From JAIOPA01 sp964655175 (lineage in GTDB: Bacteria; Eisenbacteria; RBG-16-71-46): a DNA stretch of 23,709 nt. Positions 15,251-23,659 of this stretch are shown here, piece after piece. The notes below the pieces were generated by a model. That model did no database searches, was not told where the DNA came from, and saw nothing but the letters and a program-made list of their open reading frames with translations. The first letter of the stretch is position 1, and each line of letters starts with the position of its first letter. The stretch is taken from positions 1 to 23,709 of the forward strand of contig CAZZLY010000035.1 in the NCBI GenBank assembly GCA_964655175.1. Reading direction: 5' to 3'. The position numbers were made by a program, and so were the translations under genes.

Positions 15251-16144
15251 TCAGAAGATGCTCAGATGGATGTACTTGCGCGGGTTCTTCTTGATGTCGG
15301 CGATGAGCGCCTTGAGCTCGGCCACCGACGCCTTGGCGTCGTCGTAGAGCACGGGGTCGTTCACGAGCCGCCCCAGCGAGCCGTCGCCGCGCTCGACGCG
15401 GCCGGTGATCGTCTGGACCGAGGCGCGCAGCGAATCGAGGCGGGCGGTGAGTCGCTCGATGTCGGCCACCGAGCGCTCGAACGAATCGATCGTGCGGCCG
15501 ATCTGCGCCTCGCGATCGGTGGTCAGCGACTTGGCGGTGCGCGAGACGGCATCGAGGTTGGCCAACGTCTCGCGCATCGCGCGGCGGTTCTCGGTGACCG
15601 CGAGTCGCAGCTCCTGGCTGGTCGCGCGGACGTTGTCCATGGTCACGTCGAGGTTGTCGTTGCGCTCGAGCGCCGACGCCACGCGCAGCATCTGGTCGCT
15701 GAGCGCGTTGAGGCGATCGATCGTGCCGCCGACCTCGGCCATGACCTCGGGGATGCCCTTCTCGTAGACGCCCACGATCGTGTCGCGGTCGGTGTACGCG
15801 GGACCGCGCATGACCAGATCCACCGCCACGACCTTCTCGCCCATGAGCCCGACGTTGCGCACCGCGACCGTGGACGCGCGCGTGATCACGATGTCGGACG
15901 ACAGGTCGAGGTCCACGATGACGTGGTCCCCGGCCAGATGCAGTTCGGCCACGTTACCCTTGCGCAGGCCGTTCACCTGCACCTCGTCGCTGGTGGCGAG
16001 GCCGCCCGTCTGCGGGAACGTGACGTGCCACTGCCGCACCTTGCGCGACAGCGACATCTCCTTGAGCCAGGTCACGCCCCACAGGGTGATCCCCAGTGCG
16101 ACGAGCACGGTGACGCCGACCTGGATCTCGGCTCTGCGACTCAT
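15251..16144 (-). CDS. mlaD: MCE-domain protein MlaD (substrate-binding component of lipid ABC transporter)
   Basis: A 297-residue protein with a single N-terminal transmembrane helix (about 8-28) and an MCE domain (about 37-115, including GLATSDEVQVNGLRKG). A long helical region (about 125-260) should form the coiled-coil channel in the periplasm. MCE proteins form hexamers that shuttle phospholipids between inner and outer membranes with MlaE and MlaF, encoded just upstream. The ATG at 16144 has GGGAG upstream; a longer frame to 16246 overlaps the end of mlaF and is not supported. It is longer than E. coli MlaD (about 183 residues) and closer to the longer MCE proteins of other diderms. Confidence 0.92.
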   Translation of the reverse strand: MSRRAEIQVGVTVLVALGITLWGVTWLKEMSLSRKVRQWHVTFPQTGGLATSDEVQVNGLRKGNVAELHLAGDHVIVDLDLSSDIVITRASTVAVRNVGLMGEKVVAVDLVMRGPAYTDRDTIVGVYEKGIPEVMAEVGGTIDRLNALSDQMLRVASALERNDNLDVTMDNVRATSQELRLAVTENRRAMRETLANLDAVSRTAKSLTTDREAQIGRTIDSFERSVADIERLTARLDSLRASVQTITGRVERGDGSLGRLVNDPVLYDDAKASVAELKALIADIKKNPRKYIHLSIF

Positions 16145-16218
16145 ACGGGTCTCCCTTCCCGAATCGGTCCGCCCCTGCGGGCGACGGACCCGGAACGCGG
16201 TCGCGCGTGGCGGTTCAT
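16141..16218 (-). CDS. Possible 25-codon coupling mini-ORF between mlaF and mlaD
   Basis: The 70-base spacer between mlaF and mlaD is spanned by one short frame (25 codons, starting MNRHARPRSG). Its ATG overlaps the mlaF stop as ATGA and its TGA overlaps the mlaD ATG as ATGA. The peptide is Arg-rich with no domain. If translated, it would carry ribosomes from mlaF to mlaD. mlaD also has its own binding site, so this may be coincidence. Confidence 0.25.
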   Translation of the reverse strand: MNRHARPRSGSVARRGGPIREGRPV

Positions 16219-16967
16219 GCGACCCCGTTCGTGAGCGGCCCGACACTCGAGCCCTCGATGAACTGCCGCACGCGCGCGTCGGTCGTGGTGCGCGTCTCGT
16301 CGGCGGTGCCCGAGAACACGACGCGGCCGGCGTGCAGCATGGCCATGCGATCGCCCACCGCGAACGCGCTGTGCAGATCGTGCGTGACCACGATCGAGGT
16401 CACGCCGATGCGCGCCTGCAGCGAACGGATGAGGCGGTTGATGGTGTCCGACATGATGGGATCGAGCCCGGTGGTGGGCTCGTCGTACAGGATGTAGGCC
16501 GGGTCCATGGCGATCGCGCGCGCGAGTCCGACGCGCTTGCGCATGCCGCCCGACAGCGACGCGGGCTTCATGTCCTCGATGCCCGGCAGGCCCACCCACT
16601 CGAGTCGCTCGGCCACGCGCGCGCGGATGGCGGCGTCGTCGAGGTCGGTGTGCTCGCGCAGCGGCAGCGCGATGTTCTCGCCCACCGACAGCGAATCGAA
16701 CAGCGCCGAACCCTGGAACAGCATGCCGAAGCGCTTGCGCACCTCGTCGAGCGCGTGCTCGCCCATGCCCGTGACGACGGTGCCGTCCACCTCGATGGTG
16801 CCCGCGTCGGGCTGCATGAGCCCGATGATGTGCTTGAGCAGGACGCTCTTGCCCGTACCGCTCTGCCCGAGCACGACCAGCGTGCAGCCCGTCGGGATCT
16901 CGAGGTCGAGACCGTCGAGCACCTGTTTGCGGCCGAGCCGCTTGGCGAGCCCCTGGATGCGGATCAT
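16215..16967 (-). CDS. mlaF: ABC transporter ATPase MlaF
   Basis: A 250-residue ATPase powering the Mla lipid transporter on the cytosolic face of the inner membrane. Walker A GQSGTGKS (34-41), Q-loop Gln85, signature LSGGM (138-142), Walker B ILYDEP (159-164) and switch His196 are all intact. The ATG at 16967 overlaps the mlaE stop as ATGA, so the frame's longer upstream extension is rejected. It pairs with the permease encoded immediately upstream and the MCE protein downstream. No separate MlaB (STAS) or MlaC gene is present in this cluster. Confidence 0.95.
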   Translation of the reverse strand: MIRIQGLAKRLGRKQVLDGLDLEIPTGCTLVVLGQSGTGKSVLLKHIIGLMQPDAGTIEVDGTVVTGMGEHALDEVRKRFGMLFQGSALFDSLSVGENIALPLREHTDLDDAAIRARVAERLEWVGLPGIEDMKPASLSGGMRKRVGLARAIAMDPAYILYDEPTTGLDPIMSDTINRLIRSLQARIGVTSIVVTHDLHSAFAVGDRMAMLHAGRVVFSGTADETRTTTDARVRQFIEGSSVGPLTNGVA

Positions 16968-17770
16968 GACGCGAAGATGAACCGGAAGAGCACGTGCGCG
17001 AGCACGTAGTCGTTGATGAGCACGAGCACGCACGACGAGACGACCGCGTAGGTCGTGGCCTTGCCCACGCCCTCGGCGCCGCCCTCGGTGCGGAACCCGT
17101 GGTAGCAGCCCATCCAGCTGATGATGCCGCCGAACACGAACGCCTTGATGAGCCCCGAGAGCAGGTCCTTCATGTAGAAGTAGTTCTGCAGACCGGTCAC
17201 GTAGGTGTGCGTCGTCACGCCGATGCTGGTGACCGACACGACGTAGCCGCCGAAGATGGCGACCGCGTTGGCGAGCATGGTGAGCACCGGCAGCATGATC
17301 ACCGCGGCCACGACGCGCGGCACGACGAGGTAGCGCACCGGGTTGATCGCCATGGCCTCGAGCGCATCGACCTGCTCGGTGACGCGCATGGTGCCGAGCT
17401 CGGCGGCGATCGCGGCACCCACGCGGCCGCCCACGATGAGCGCGGTGAGCACCGGCCCCAGCTCGATGATCACCGAGCGCAGGATGACCGAACCGATGAA
17501 CTTGAGCGGCACGACGTTCGAGAACTGGTAGGCCGCCTGCACCGCGGCGACCGCGCCCGTGAACAGACTCACGATGAACACGAGCGGCAGCGACTGCACG
17601 CCGATCATCTGCATCTGGTCCACGATCAGCCGCGGCGCCTTGAGCCCACGCGCGAGCCAGCGGAACGTGTCCAGCATGAGCAGCGCGATGCGGCCGATCT
17701 CCGCGACCATGTCGGCGACGACGTCCCCGAGGGCGTCGATGCCGCGGACCGGGAGACTCTCGTGGCGCAT
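16964..17770 (-). CDS. mlaE: ABC transporter permease MlaE
   Basis: A 268-residue permease of the MlaE family. About five hydrophobic segments follow an amphipathic N-terminus, with the family's conserved ELGPVLTALIVGGRVGAA and the coupling segment EQVDALEAMAINPVRYLVVPR. It forms the membrane core of the lipid transporter with MlaF and MlaD. The start lies four bases after the dnaB stop with only a weak GGGA upstream, so translation is probably coupled to dnaB. Its longer open frame overlaps dnaB and is not real. Confidence 0.94.
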   Translation of the reverse strand: MRHESLPVRGIDALGDVVADMVAEIGRIALLMLDTFRWLARGLKAPRLIVDQMQMIGVQSLPLVFIVSLFTGAVAAVQAAYQFSNVVPLKFIGSVILRSVIIELGPVLTALIVGGRVGAAIAAELGTMRVTEQVDALEAMAINPVRYLVVPRVVAAVIMLPVLTMLANAVAIFGGYVVSVTSIGVTTHTYVTGLQNYFYMKDLLSGLIKAFVFGGIISWMGCYHGFRTEGGAEGVGKATTYAVVSSCVLVLINDYVLAHVLFRFIFAS

Positions 17771-17774
17771 GGGG

Positions 17775-19157
17775 TCAGTATCCCGGTTCGGTCTCGCCCG
17801 ACATGACCGCGCTGTAGGGCACGAACTTGGTGCACCCGCGCAGGAACGTGAGATCGACGTCGTCGGTGGGGCCGTTACGCTGCTTGGCGATGATGATCTG
17901 CGCCTTGCCCGGCTCCGGCGTGTCCGGCTTGTACACGACCTCGCGGTACACGAACAGCACGATGTCGGCGTCCTGCTCGATCGAGCCCGACTCGCGCAGG
18001 TCCGAGAGCTGCGGACGGCCACCGCCGCCGCGCTGCTCGACGGCGCGCGACAACTGCGAGAGCGCGATGATCGGCACGCTGAGCTCCTTGGCGAGCGCCT
18101 TGAGGCCTCGCGAGATCTGCGAGATCTCCTGGACACGGTTCTCGGCCGGGCCACTGGCGCGCATGAGCTGCAGATAGTCGATGACGATCATGTCGAGCCG
18201 GCCCTCGGCCTTGAGCCGACGGCATTTCGCACGGATCTCGAGCACGGACTGCGCCGGCGAGTCGTCGATGAAGATCGACGCCTCCTTCAGTAGCCCGGCT
18301 CCGGTGGTCAACCGCGGCCAGTCCTCGTGGCCCAGACGGCCCGTGCGCACCTTGTGCATGTCCACCTCGGAGGCCGAGCACAGCATGCGCAGGATGAGCT
18401 GCTCCTTGCTCATTTCGAGCGAGAACACGGCGACGTTCTTCTTGTAATGGATCGCGGCGTTCTCGGCCATGTTCATGGCCGCCGAGGTCTTGCCCATGGC
18501 GGGACGTCCGGCCAGGATCACGAGGTCGCCCGGCTGCCAACCGCTGGTGAGCTTGTCGAGGTCCTCCCAGCCCGTGGGCACGCCGGTGACCTGCTCCTTG
18601 CGATCGAACAGCGCCTGGATCTGCGTGAACGCCGGCTTGAGCAGATCCTTGATCTCGGTGAACCCGGCGCGGATGCGCGAGTCGGTGATCCCGAAGATGC
18701 GCGCCTCGGACTGATCGAGGATCTCGGCGGTCTCCTCGGCGCCCGCGTAGCACTGCTGCTGGATCTCGGTCGTGGCCTTGATGAGCGCACGCAGGATCGC
18801 CTTGCTGTGCACGATCCGGATGTGCTGCTCGATGTTGGCCGACGTGGTGGCGTACTCGAGGATCTGCGCGAGGAACGCGGGCCCACCCACCGACTCGAGC
18901 TCGCCGCGCTTCTTGAGCTCCTCGGACACGGTGATGAGGTCGGCGCGCGTGTTGCTGGAGTAGAGCGCGATGAGCGCATCGAACAGCTTGCCGTGCGCGC
19001 TGCGGTAGAACGCGGCGGCGGACAGCGTCTCGATGGCGCGGCCGATGGCGGCCTCGTCGAGCATCATGGCCGCGAGCACGGAGCGCTCGGCGTCGAGCGC
19101 CTGCGGCGGCACGAGACCCGGCGAACCGGAGGCGGTGCGTTCGATCATGTCGGACAT
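17775..19157 (-). CDS. dnaB: Replicative DNA helicase
   Basis: A 460-residue hexameric helicase that unwinds DNA ahead of the replication fork. The N-terminal primase-interacting domain (about 15-115) is followed by a linker and the RecA-like motor with Walker A GRPAMGKTS (217-225), Walker B LDMIVIDYLQLM (321-332) and KQRNGPT (425-431) near the arginine finger. No intein interrupts these motifs. AAGGA lies seven bases before the ATG; a second Met at codon 4 is less well placed. It stands 40 bases after the uracil-DNA glycosylase and four before mlaE. The more usual neighbours rplI or alr are absent. Confidence 0.97.
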   Translation of the reverse strand: MSDMIERTASGSPGLVPPQALDAERSVLAAMMLDEAAIGRAIETLSAAAFYRSAHGKLFDALIALYSSNTRADLITVSEELKKRGELESVGGPAFLAQILEYATTSANIEQHIRIVHSKAILRALIKATTEIQQQCYAGAEETAEILDQSEARIFGITDSRIRAGFTEIKDLLKPAFTQIQALFDRKEQVTGVPTGWEDLDKLTSGWQPGDLVILAGRPAMGKTSAAMNMAENAAIHYKKNVAVFSLEMSKEQLILRMLCSASEVDMHKVRTGRLGHEDWPRLTTGAGLLKEASIFIDDSPAQSVLEIRAKCRRLKAEGRLDMIVIDYLQLMRASGPAENRVQEISQISRGLKALAKELSVPIIALSQLSRAVEQRGGGGRPQLSDLRESGSIEQDADIVLFVYREVVYKPDTPEPGKAQIIIAKQRNGPTDDVDLTFLRGCTKFVPYSAVMSGETEPGY

Positions 19158-19197
19158 CGGTGTTCCTTCCCGGCGCTCGCGGCGCCCGGGGTGGGGT

Positions 19198-20253
19198 TCA
19201 GTCGGCGAGGTATTCCTGCGCGAGCCGCTGCAGGTCCTCCCACACCGGCCGCTTCGCGCTGGGACTGCGCAGGCAGTAGGCCGGGTGGTACGTCACGATG
19301 AGCTTGGCGCCGCGCCAGCGATACGTCTTACCGCGCATGCCGGCGATGGTCGTGTTCTTGAGCTGCAGCAGCAGATCGGCGGCGAACTTGCCCAGGCAGC
19401 AGATGACGCGCGGCTGCAGCGCCTCGAGCTGCCGCAGCAGGTAGGGCGAGCACGCCTCGATCTCGGGCGGCAGCGGATTGCGGTTGTCCGGCGGACGGCA
19501 CTTGAGCACGTTGACGATGAACACGTGCTCGCGGTCCAGCTTCACGCCGGGGATGAGCTGCTTCTCGTCCATGGCGGCGATCATCTTGGTGAGCAGTTCG
19601 CCGGCGCGGCCCACGAACGGCTCGCCGCGCTCGTCCTCGTCGGCGCCGGGCGCCTCGCCCACGAACACGATGCCACTGCGCGCCGAACCGATGCCGGGCA
19701 CCGCCTTGGTGCGCGTGGTGCACAGGTTGCACTTCTGGCACGCGCTCGCTTCTGAAGCGACGGCGTCGAGCACCGGCAACGCGCGCTCGTGCAGGCCGTC
19801 GCGACCGTTCTTGAGCGCCGAGGGGAACAACGGCTGCGTGAACGGCGGCAGCACGATGTCGTCCGCGGGCGATGCGACCGCGGGCTTGTCCGCACCGGGC
19901 TTGCGCTCGGGCGCGTTGCGCAGGAACTCGGGCAGTTCCGGCGCGGCGGCAGCGACGCGCGTCTCGTCGATGCGCACCGGGCGCGGCGGCGCGGGCCGCG
20001 CGGGCGCACTCGGCACGGTGGCCGCGGTGCGGGTGGGCGCGGGGCTCGGCGCGGGCGTCATCGCGCGCGCGGGTGCGGGCGCGACCGGCGCGGTGAAGCC
20101 CGCGACGTGCTCGGTGTGCGTGCCGCGCGCCTTGCGCACGCGCGCCACACCGTCGGCCAGCAGGTCGCCCGTGCCGAGCGACCGCTCGCGCTCGACGCGA
20201 CGCCGCAGCGCACGTGCGATGTCGGCGGCCTCGCGACGCAGGTCGTCGCTCAT
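19198..20253 (-). CDS. Type-4 (4Fe-4S) uracil-DNA glycosylase with long N-terminal extension
   Basis: A 351-residue protein whose last 190 residues are a type-4 uracil-DNA glycosylase, which removes uracil from DNA in base-excision repair. Cluster ligands are Cys172, Cys175, Cys252 and Cys268. The catalytic/uracil-binding loop is GEAPGADEDERGEPFVG (199-215) and the second motif YHPAYCL holds His323. Cys178 adds a spare cysteine. Residues 1-165 are unusual: a helical basic start, then an Ala/Pro-rich low-complexity stretch (about 51-130). Family members are usually about 200-250 residues. The ATG overlaps the coaBC stop as ATGA, so I keep this start rather than an internal one. Confidence 0.93.
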   Translation of the reverse strand: MSDDLRREAADIARALRRRVERERSLGTGDLLADGVARVRKARGTHTEHVAGFTAPVAPAPARAMTPAPSPAPTRTAATVPSAPARPAPPRPVRIDETRVAAAAPELPEFLRNAPERKPGADKPAVASPADDIVLPPFTQPLFPSALKNGRDGLHERALPVLDAVASEASACQKCNLCTTRTKAVPGIGSARSGIVFVGEAPGADEDERGEPFVGRAGELLTKMIAAMDEKQLIPGVKLDREHVFIVNVLKCRPPDNRNPLPPEIEACSPYLLRQLEALQPRVICCLGKFAADLLLQLKNTTIAGMRGKTYRWRGAKLIVTYHPAYCLRSPSAKRPVWEDLQRLAQEYLAD

Positions 20254-21665
20254 CGCGGGCCTCCCTTGCGCGGCCCGCGGGCCACGACCTTGGCGCGCGC
20301 CTTGCGAGCACGCGTCGAACCGGTGATCGGCAGCACGACGCCGGGCGTCGCACGCACACGCGCGGCCGCACGCTTGGGCGACGGGCGCGAGGCCGGACGC
20401 TTGCGCGTGGCACCGCCCGCGATCGCCAGCTTGGGCGCGGTCGTGCCGCGCCGTTCGAGCACGCGATCCAGGATGCGCTCGGCCACCTCGCGCTTGCCCG
20501 CCTCGGGCAGTTCGACCACGCCACCGGATTCGACCAGCGTGACGCGATTGGTCGTGGTGCCGATGCCGCTCTCGGGGCTGTTGAGCACGATGAGGTCGGC
20601 GCGCTTGGCGACGAGCTTCTTGCGCGCGTTCTCGACCCCGTCGTGCGTCTCGAGCGCGAAGCCGACGATCTGCTGGCCCTTGCGTCGCGCCGCACCGAGT
20701 CCCGCCAGGATGTCGGGGTTGGGCGTGAACGTGACGGTGAGCGGCGTGCCGTCGCGCTTGAGTTTGGCGTTCGAGACTCGCGCGGGGCGGTAGTCGGCGA
20801 CCGCGGCGGCCATGATCACGACGTCGGCGCGCACCGCTGCGTCGGTCATGGCGCGCTCCATCTGCAGCGCGGTCGTGACCGGCACGATCGTGACGCCGTG
20901 CGGCGGCTCGACGCTCGTGGGTCCGGCGACGACCGTGACGTCGGCGCCGCGATCGCGCGCGGCTTCCGCGAGCGCGAACCCCATGCGACCGCTCGAACGA
21001 TTGGTGAGCACGCGCACCGGATCGAGCGGTTCCTCGGTGCGGCCGGAACCGATCAGCACGCGCACCCCCTTCATGCTCGTGCGCAGGCGCAGCATCTCGT
21101 CGGTCGCGTCGACGATCGCGTTGACGTCGGCGAGTCGTCCCGGCCCCGCGAGCCCCGAGGCGAGCGGCCCGGAGTCGGGCCCGACGAAACGCAGCCCGCG
21201 CGAGACGAGCGTGCGCACGTTGTCCTGCGTGGCCGCGTTGCGCCACATCTGCAGGTCCATCGCCGGCGCGACGAGCACCGGGGCTGGCGTGGCGAGCACG
21301 AGCGCGGTGAGCGCATCGGGCGCCTCGCCGTGCACCAGGCGCGCCATGAGATCGGCGGTCGCGGGTGCGAGCACCACGGCATCGGCCGCTTCGGCGATGT
21401 CCACGTGCTCGACGTGGCCGCGCACGCGCGCGGCCGCGGGCTGCGGCAACTGGAACCGCGGGGCCTGATCGCCCCACAGGTTCGAGACGACGGGGTTACC
21501 GCTCAGCGCCTGGAACGTGAGCGGCGTGACGAACTCGCACGCCGCCTTGCTCATGACCACCACCACAGCCGCGCCGCGGTCGCGGAGCCGCCGGACGAGT
21601 TCGCACGCCTTGTAGGCTGCGATCCCGCCCGAGACCCCGACCACCACGACGCGGTCGCGCAGCAT
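20250..21665 (-). CDS. coaBC: Bifunctional phosphopantothenoylcysteine decarboxylase/phosphopantothenate-cysteine ligase
   Basis: A 471-residue enzyme catalysing two steps of coenzyme A synthesis. The N-terminal CoaC flavodomain (about 1-190) has GVSGGIAAYK and the active-site His87. The CoaB domain (about 198-405) has TNRSSGRMG with Asn222 and KLKR at 301-304. In CoaC the family's usual PxMNxxMW reads APAMDLQMW (Asp137), and the position of the catalytic Cys (E. coli C158) is Ser170 (LASG). The C-terminus carries an extra basic tail (about 408-471, rich in Arg/Lys/Pro). It lies three bases after rpoZ and overlaps the glycosylase gene by four, in the common gmk-rpoZ-coaBC order. Confidence 0.96.
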   Translation of the reverse strand: MLRDRVVVVGVSGGIAAYKACELVRRLRDRGAAVVVVMSKAACEFVTPLTFQALSGNPVVSNLWGDQAPRFQLPQPAAARVRGHVEHVDIAEAADAVVLAPATADLMARLVHGEAPDALTALVLATPAPVLVAPAMDLQMWRNAATQDNVRTLVSRGLRFVGPDSGPLASGLAGPGRLADVNAIVDATDEMLRLRTSMKGVRVLIGSGRTEEPLDPVRVLTNRSSGRMGFALAEAARDRGADVTVVAGPTSVEPPHGVTIVPVTTALQMERAMTDAAVRADVVIMAAAVADYRPARVSNAKLKRDGTPLTVTFTPNPDILAGLGAARRKGQQIVGFALETHDGVENARKKLVAKRADLIVLNSPESGIGTTTNRVTLVESGGVVELPEAGKREVAERILDRVLERRGTTAPKLAIAGGATRKRPASRPSPKRAAARVRATPGVVLPITGSTRARKARAKVVARGPRKGGPR

Positions 21666-21668
21666 GGA

Positions 21669-21989
21669 TCACTCGTCCGTCGGCTCGGGCGTCGGATCGG
21701 GCAGCGACTCCGGCGCGGGCGGCGGCATGATCGGCATGCCCAGGCTGTCGCCCATCTGCATGCTCTCGGCCAGCGCGGCGTTCTGCGCCAGGATCGCCAT
21801 CGGGTCCTCGTAGTAGTACGGCACGTCGTCGCTGATGACGCGGCCCAGCGCCACGGCCGTCACCTTGCCCGGCAGCGTCTCGCCACTGCGGCGGACCCAG
21901 TCGTTGAGGCGACGCGCCTCGCGCGCGGCGACGATCGACAGCTCGTACTTGCTCTTGCCCGGAGGCGGAACCAGTGCGGACAGCTTCAT
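21669..21989 (-). CDS. rpoZ: DNA-directed RNA polymerase omega subunit
   Basis: A 106-residue small subunit that helps assemble beta-prime into RNA polymerase. The core segment YELSIVAAREARRLNDWV (about 15-32) matches the omega signature, and position between gmk and coaBC confirms it. The C-terminal half is an acidic Pro/Met-rich tail (about 65-106) with no known function. AGGAG lies six bases before the ATG. Confidence 0.9.
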   Translation of the reverse strand: MKLSALVPPPGKSKYELSIVAAREARRLNDWVRRSGETLPGKVTAVALGRVISDDVPYYYEDPMAILAQNAALAESMQMGDSLGMPIMPPPAPESLPDPTPEPTDE

Positions 21990-22068
21990 TCGGTCTCCTG
22001 CTGCGGCGGGTTCATGTGAAGCCACGCGGCGCACCCGTGACGCCGCGCGCGTGTGGTGTTGCGAAAGT

Positions 22069-22719
22069 TCAGCCGGCCGTGCGCTGCCGCGCGCGCGCGA
22101 GCGCCGCGTCGTGCAGGTCGAGCAGCTGCTGCTGCGCGACGTCGAGCCGGTCGTTCATGATCACGTACTGGTAGTGCACCCACTGCGCGATCTCGCCGGG
22201 CGCGTTGGCGAGCCGGCGCTCGATCACCTCGGGCGCGTCGGTCGCGCGCGACCGCAGGCGCGCGCGCAGCGCATCGAGCGACGGCGGGTACACGAAGATG
22301 CTCAGCGCCTCGGGCAGCACGCGCCGCAGGCTCGCACCGCCCTGCACGTCCACGTCGAGCACCACGACCTTGCCGGCGGCCACGCGCGCGTCCACTTCGG
22401 AGCGCAGCGTGCCGTACAGGTTGCCGTGGACCTCGGCCCATTCCAGGAACTCGCCCGCGTCGCGGCGGCGCTCGAACGTGGCGCGGTCGAGGAAGTGGTA
22501 CTCGCGCCCGTCCACCTCGCCCTTGCGGATGGGGCGCGTGGTGGCCGAGACCGAGAACACGCAGTCGGGGCGCTGCGCGAACAGATGCGCGAGCAGCGTG
22601 CCCTTGCCCGCGCCCGACGGCCCGGACAGCACGAGCACGAACCCGGGCGTGACCGCGCCCGCGCGGGGTTCGCGCGACGTGGTCGTGGGCGTGGTCGTGG
22701 GCAGGGCGAGCGTGGTCAT
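22069..22719 (-). CDS. gmk: Guanylate kinase
   Basis: A 216-residue kinase converting GMP to GDP. The P-loop GPSGAGKGT is at 33-41, followed by SATTRPIRKGEVDGREYHF, the GMP-binding region, and YGT near 102-104. A Thr/Pro-rich N-terminal extension of about 26 residues precedes the usual start. It is encoded by a locally repetitive GT-rich stretch, so an internal start is possible. The ATG at 22719 overlaps the yicC stop as ATGA and has no good binding site of its own, which suggests coupling. A 79-base spacer separates it from rpoZ. Confidence 0.95.
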   Translation of the reverse strand: MTTLALPTTTPTTTSREPRAGAVTPGFVLVLSGPSGAGKGTLLAHLFAQRPDCVFSVSATTRPIRKGEVDGREYHFLDRATFERRRDAGEFLEWAEVHGNLYGTLRSEVDARVAAGKVVVLDVDVQGGASLRRVLPEALSIFVYPPSLDALRARLRSRATDAPEVIERRLANAPGEIAQWVHYQYVIMNDRLDVAQQQLLDLHDAALARARQRTAG

Positions 22720-23594
22720 TCGGCGTTCTGGACCTGTTCGCGGATGCGCTCGATCTCTTCCTTCATCACGATCACCGCGCGGCCGATGGTCACGTCGTTG
22801 GCCTTGGAGCCGATCGTGTTGGCCTCGCGGTTCATCTCCTGCAGCAGGAAGTTGAGCTTGCGACCGGCCATCTCGGCGTTGTCGATGAGGTGCTGGAACT
22901 GCTCGAGGTGCGCGGACAGACGCACGCACTCCTCGGTGCAATCGAGGCGGTCGGCCAGCATGGCGACCTCCTGCGCGATGCGCACCGGGTCCATCTCGAC
23001 GTCGTCGAGCAGCGGCTTGATGCGGCCCAGCATGCGCTCCTTGGCCTCGAGCGGGCGCAGCGGCGCGCGCTCCACGACCGTGTCGAGCTCGCGGCGGATG
23101 ACGCCCAGACGCAGCTCGAAATCGCGCGCCAGCGCCTTGCCCTCGCGATCCTTCATGAGCGTCATGCTGTCGCAGGCCTGGTTCACGACCGCCTCGAGGA
23201 CCTCCCAGCTCTCCTCGTCGGACATGGAGCTGTGCTCCCACGTGAACAGGTCCGGCAGCCCGGCGACGGTGGCCAGGTCGATCTCGCCCGAGAGCCCGTA
23301 GCGGGTCTTGAGGTCCGACATGAGGTCCACGTAGCGGCGCGCGACGTCGTCGTTGAGCTTGAGCACCTCGCCGCGCTCACCCGCACCGCTCCAGCTGATG
23401 GTGAGGTTGAACTTGCCGCGCGAGTAACGGTCCTGCACCACCCGGCGGATCTGCTCCTCGAACAGGAGCGCCACCTTGGGGCCGCGGATCGAGACCTCGC
23501 AGAAGCGGTGGTTGACCGACCGGATCTCGGCGGACACGCGTTGCCCGGAACGCTCGACTTCGGCCGAGCCGTAGCCCGTCATGCTGCGGATCAT
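22716..23594 (-). CDS. yicC: YicC/YloC-family endoribonuclease
   Basis: A 292-residue protein. The start MIRSMTGYGSAE, the VNHRF segment, and the C-terminal block from about 205 (DPVRIAQEVAMLADR, then CTEECVRLSAHLEQF, LNFLLQEMNREANTIGSKA) are hallmarks of the YicC family, reported as an RNA-cleaving or RNase-adapting protein involved in mRNA turnover. The conserved pairing yicC-gmk-rpoZ is seen here. GGAGG lies about six bases before the ATG. It is the first gene of the long minus-strand run, with a promoter about 36 bases upstream. Confidence 0.95.
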   Translation of the reverse strand: MIRSMTGYGSAEVERSGQRVSAEIRSVNHRFCEVSIRGPKVALLFEEQIRRVVQDRYSRGKFNLTISWSGAGERGEVLKLNDDVARRYVDLMSDLKTRYGLSGEIDLATVAGLPDLFTWEHSSMSDEESWEVLEAVVNQACDSMTLMKDREGKALARDFELRLGVIRRELDTVVERAPLRPLEAKERMLGRIKPLLDDVEMDPVRIAQEVAMLADRLDCTEECVRLSAHLEQFQHLIDNAEMAGRKLNFLLQEMNREANTIGSKANDVTIGRAVIVMKEEIERIREQVQNAE

Positions 23595-23629
23595 TCGGGT
23601 CCTCCGGGAGGGTGGGGTGCGGACACGGG

Positions 23630-23659
23630 AAAGTAGGCGAGCGGGGGGCTTGCCGTCAA
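23630..23659 (-). promoter_or_regulatory. Sigma-70-type promoter of the yicC-to-cysS run
   Basis: Minus strand: -35 TTGACG (23659-23654), 18-base spacer, -10 TACTTT (23635-23630). The expected start near 23623 gives a leader of about 28 bases before yicC. The sequence upstream (23660-23709) is less GC-rich and shows no gene before the window ends. Confidence 0.75.

Noticed and set aside
17775..19157. Possible intein in DnaB
   Set aside because: The helicase is of normal length with uninterrupted Walker A and downstream motifs.
19198..21477. Extended 759-codon version of the uracil-DNA glycosylase frame
   Set aside because: The extension runs inside coaBC in another frame. The ATG overlapping the coaBC stop gives a conventional coupled start.
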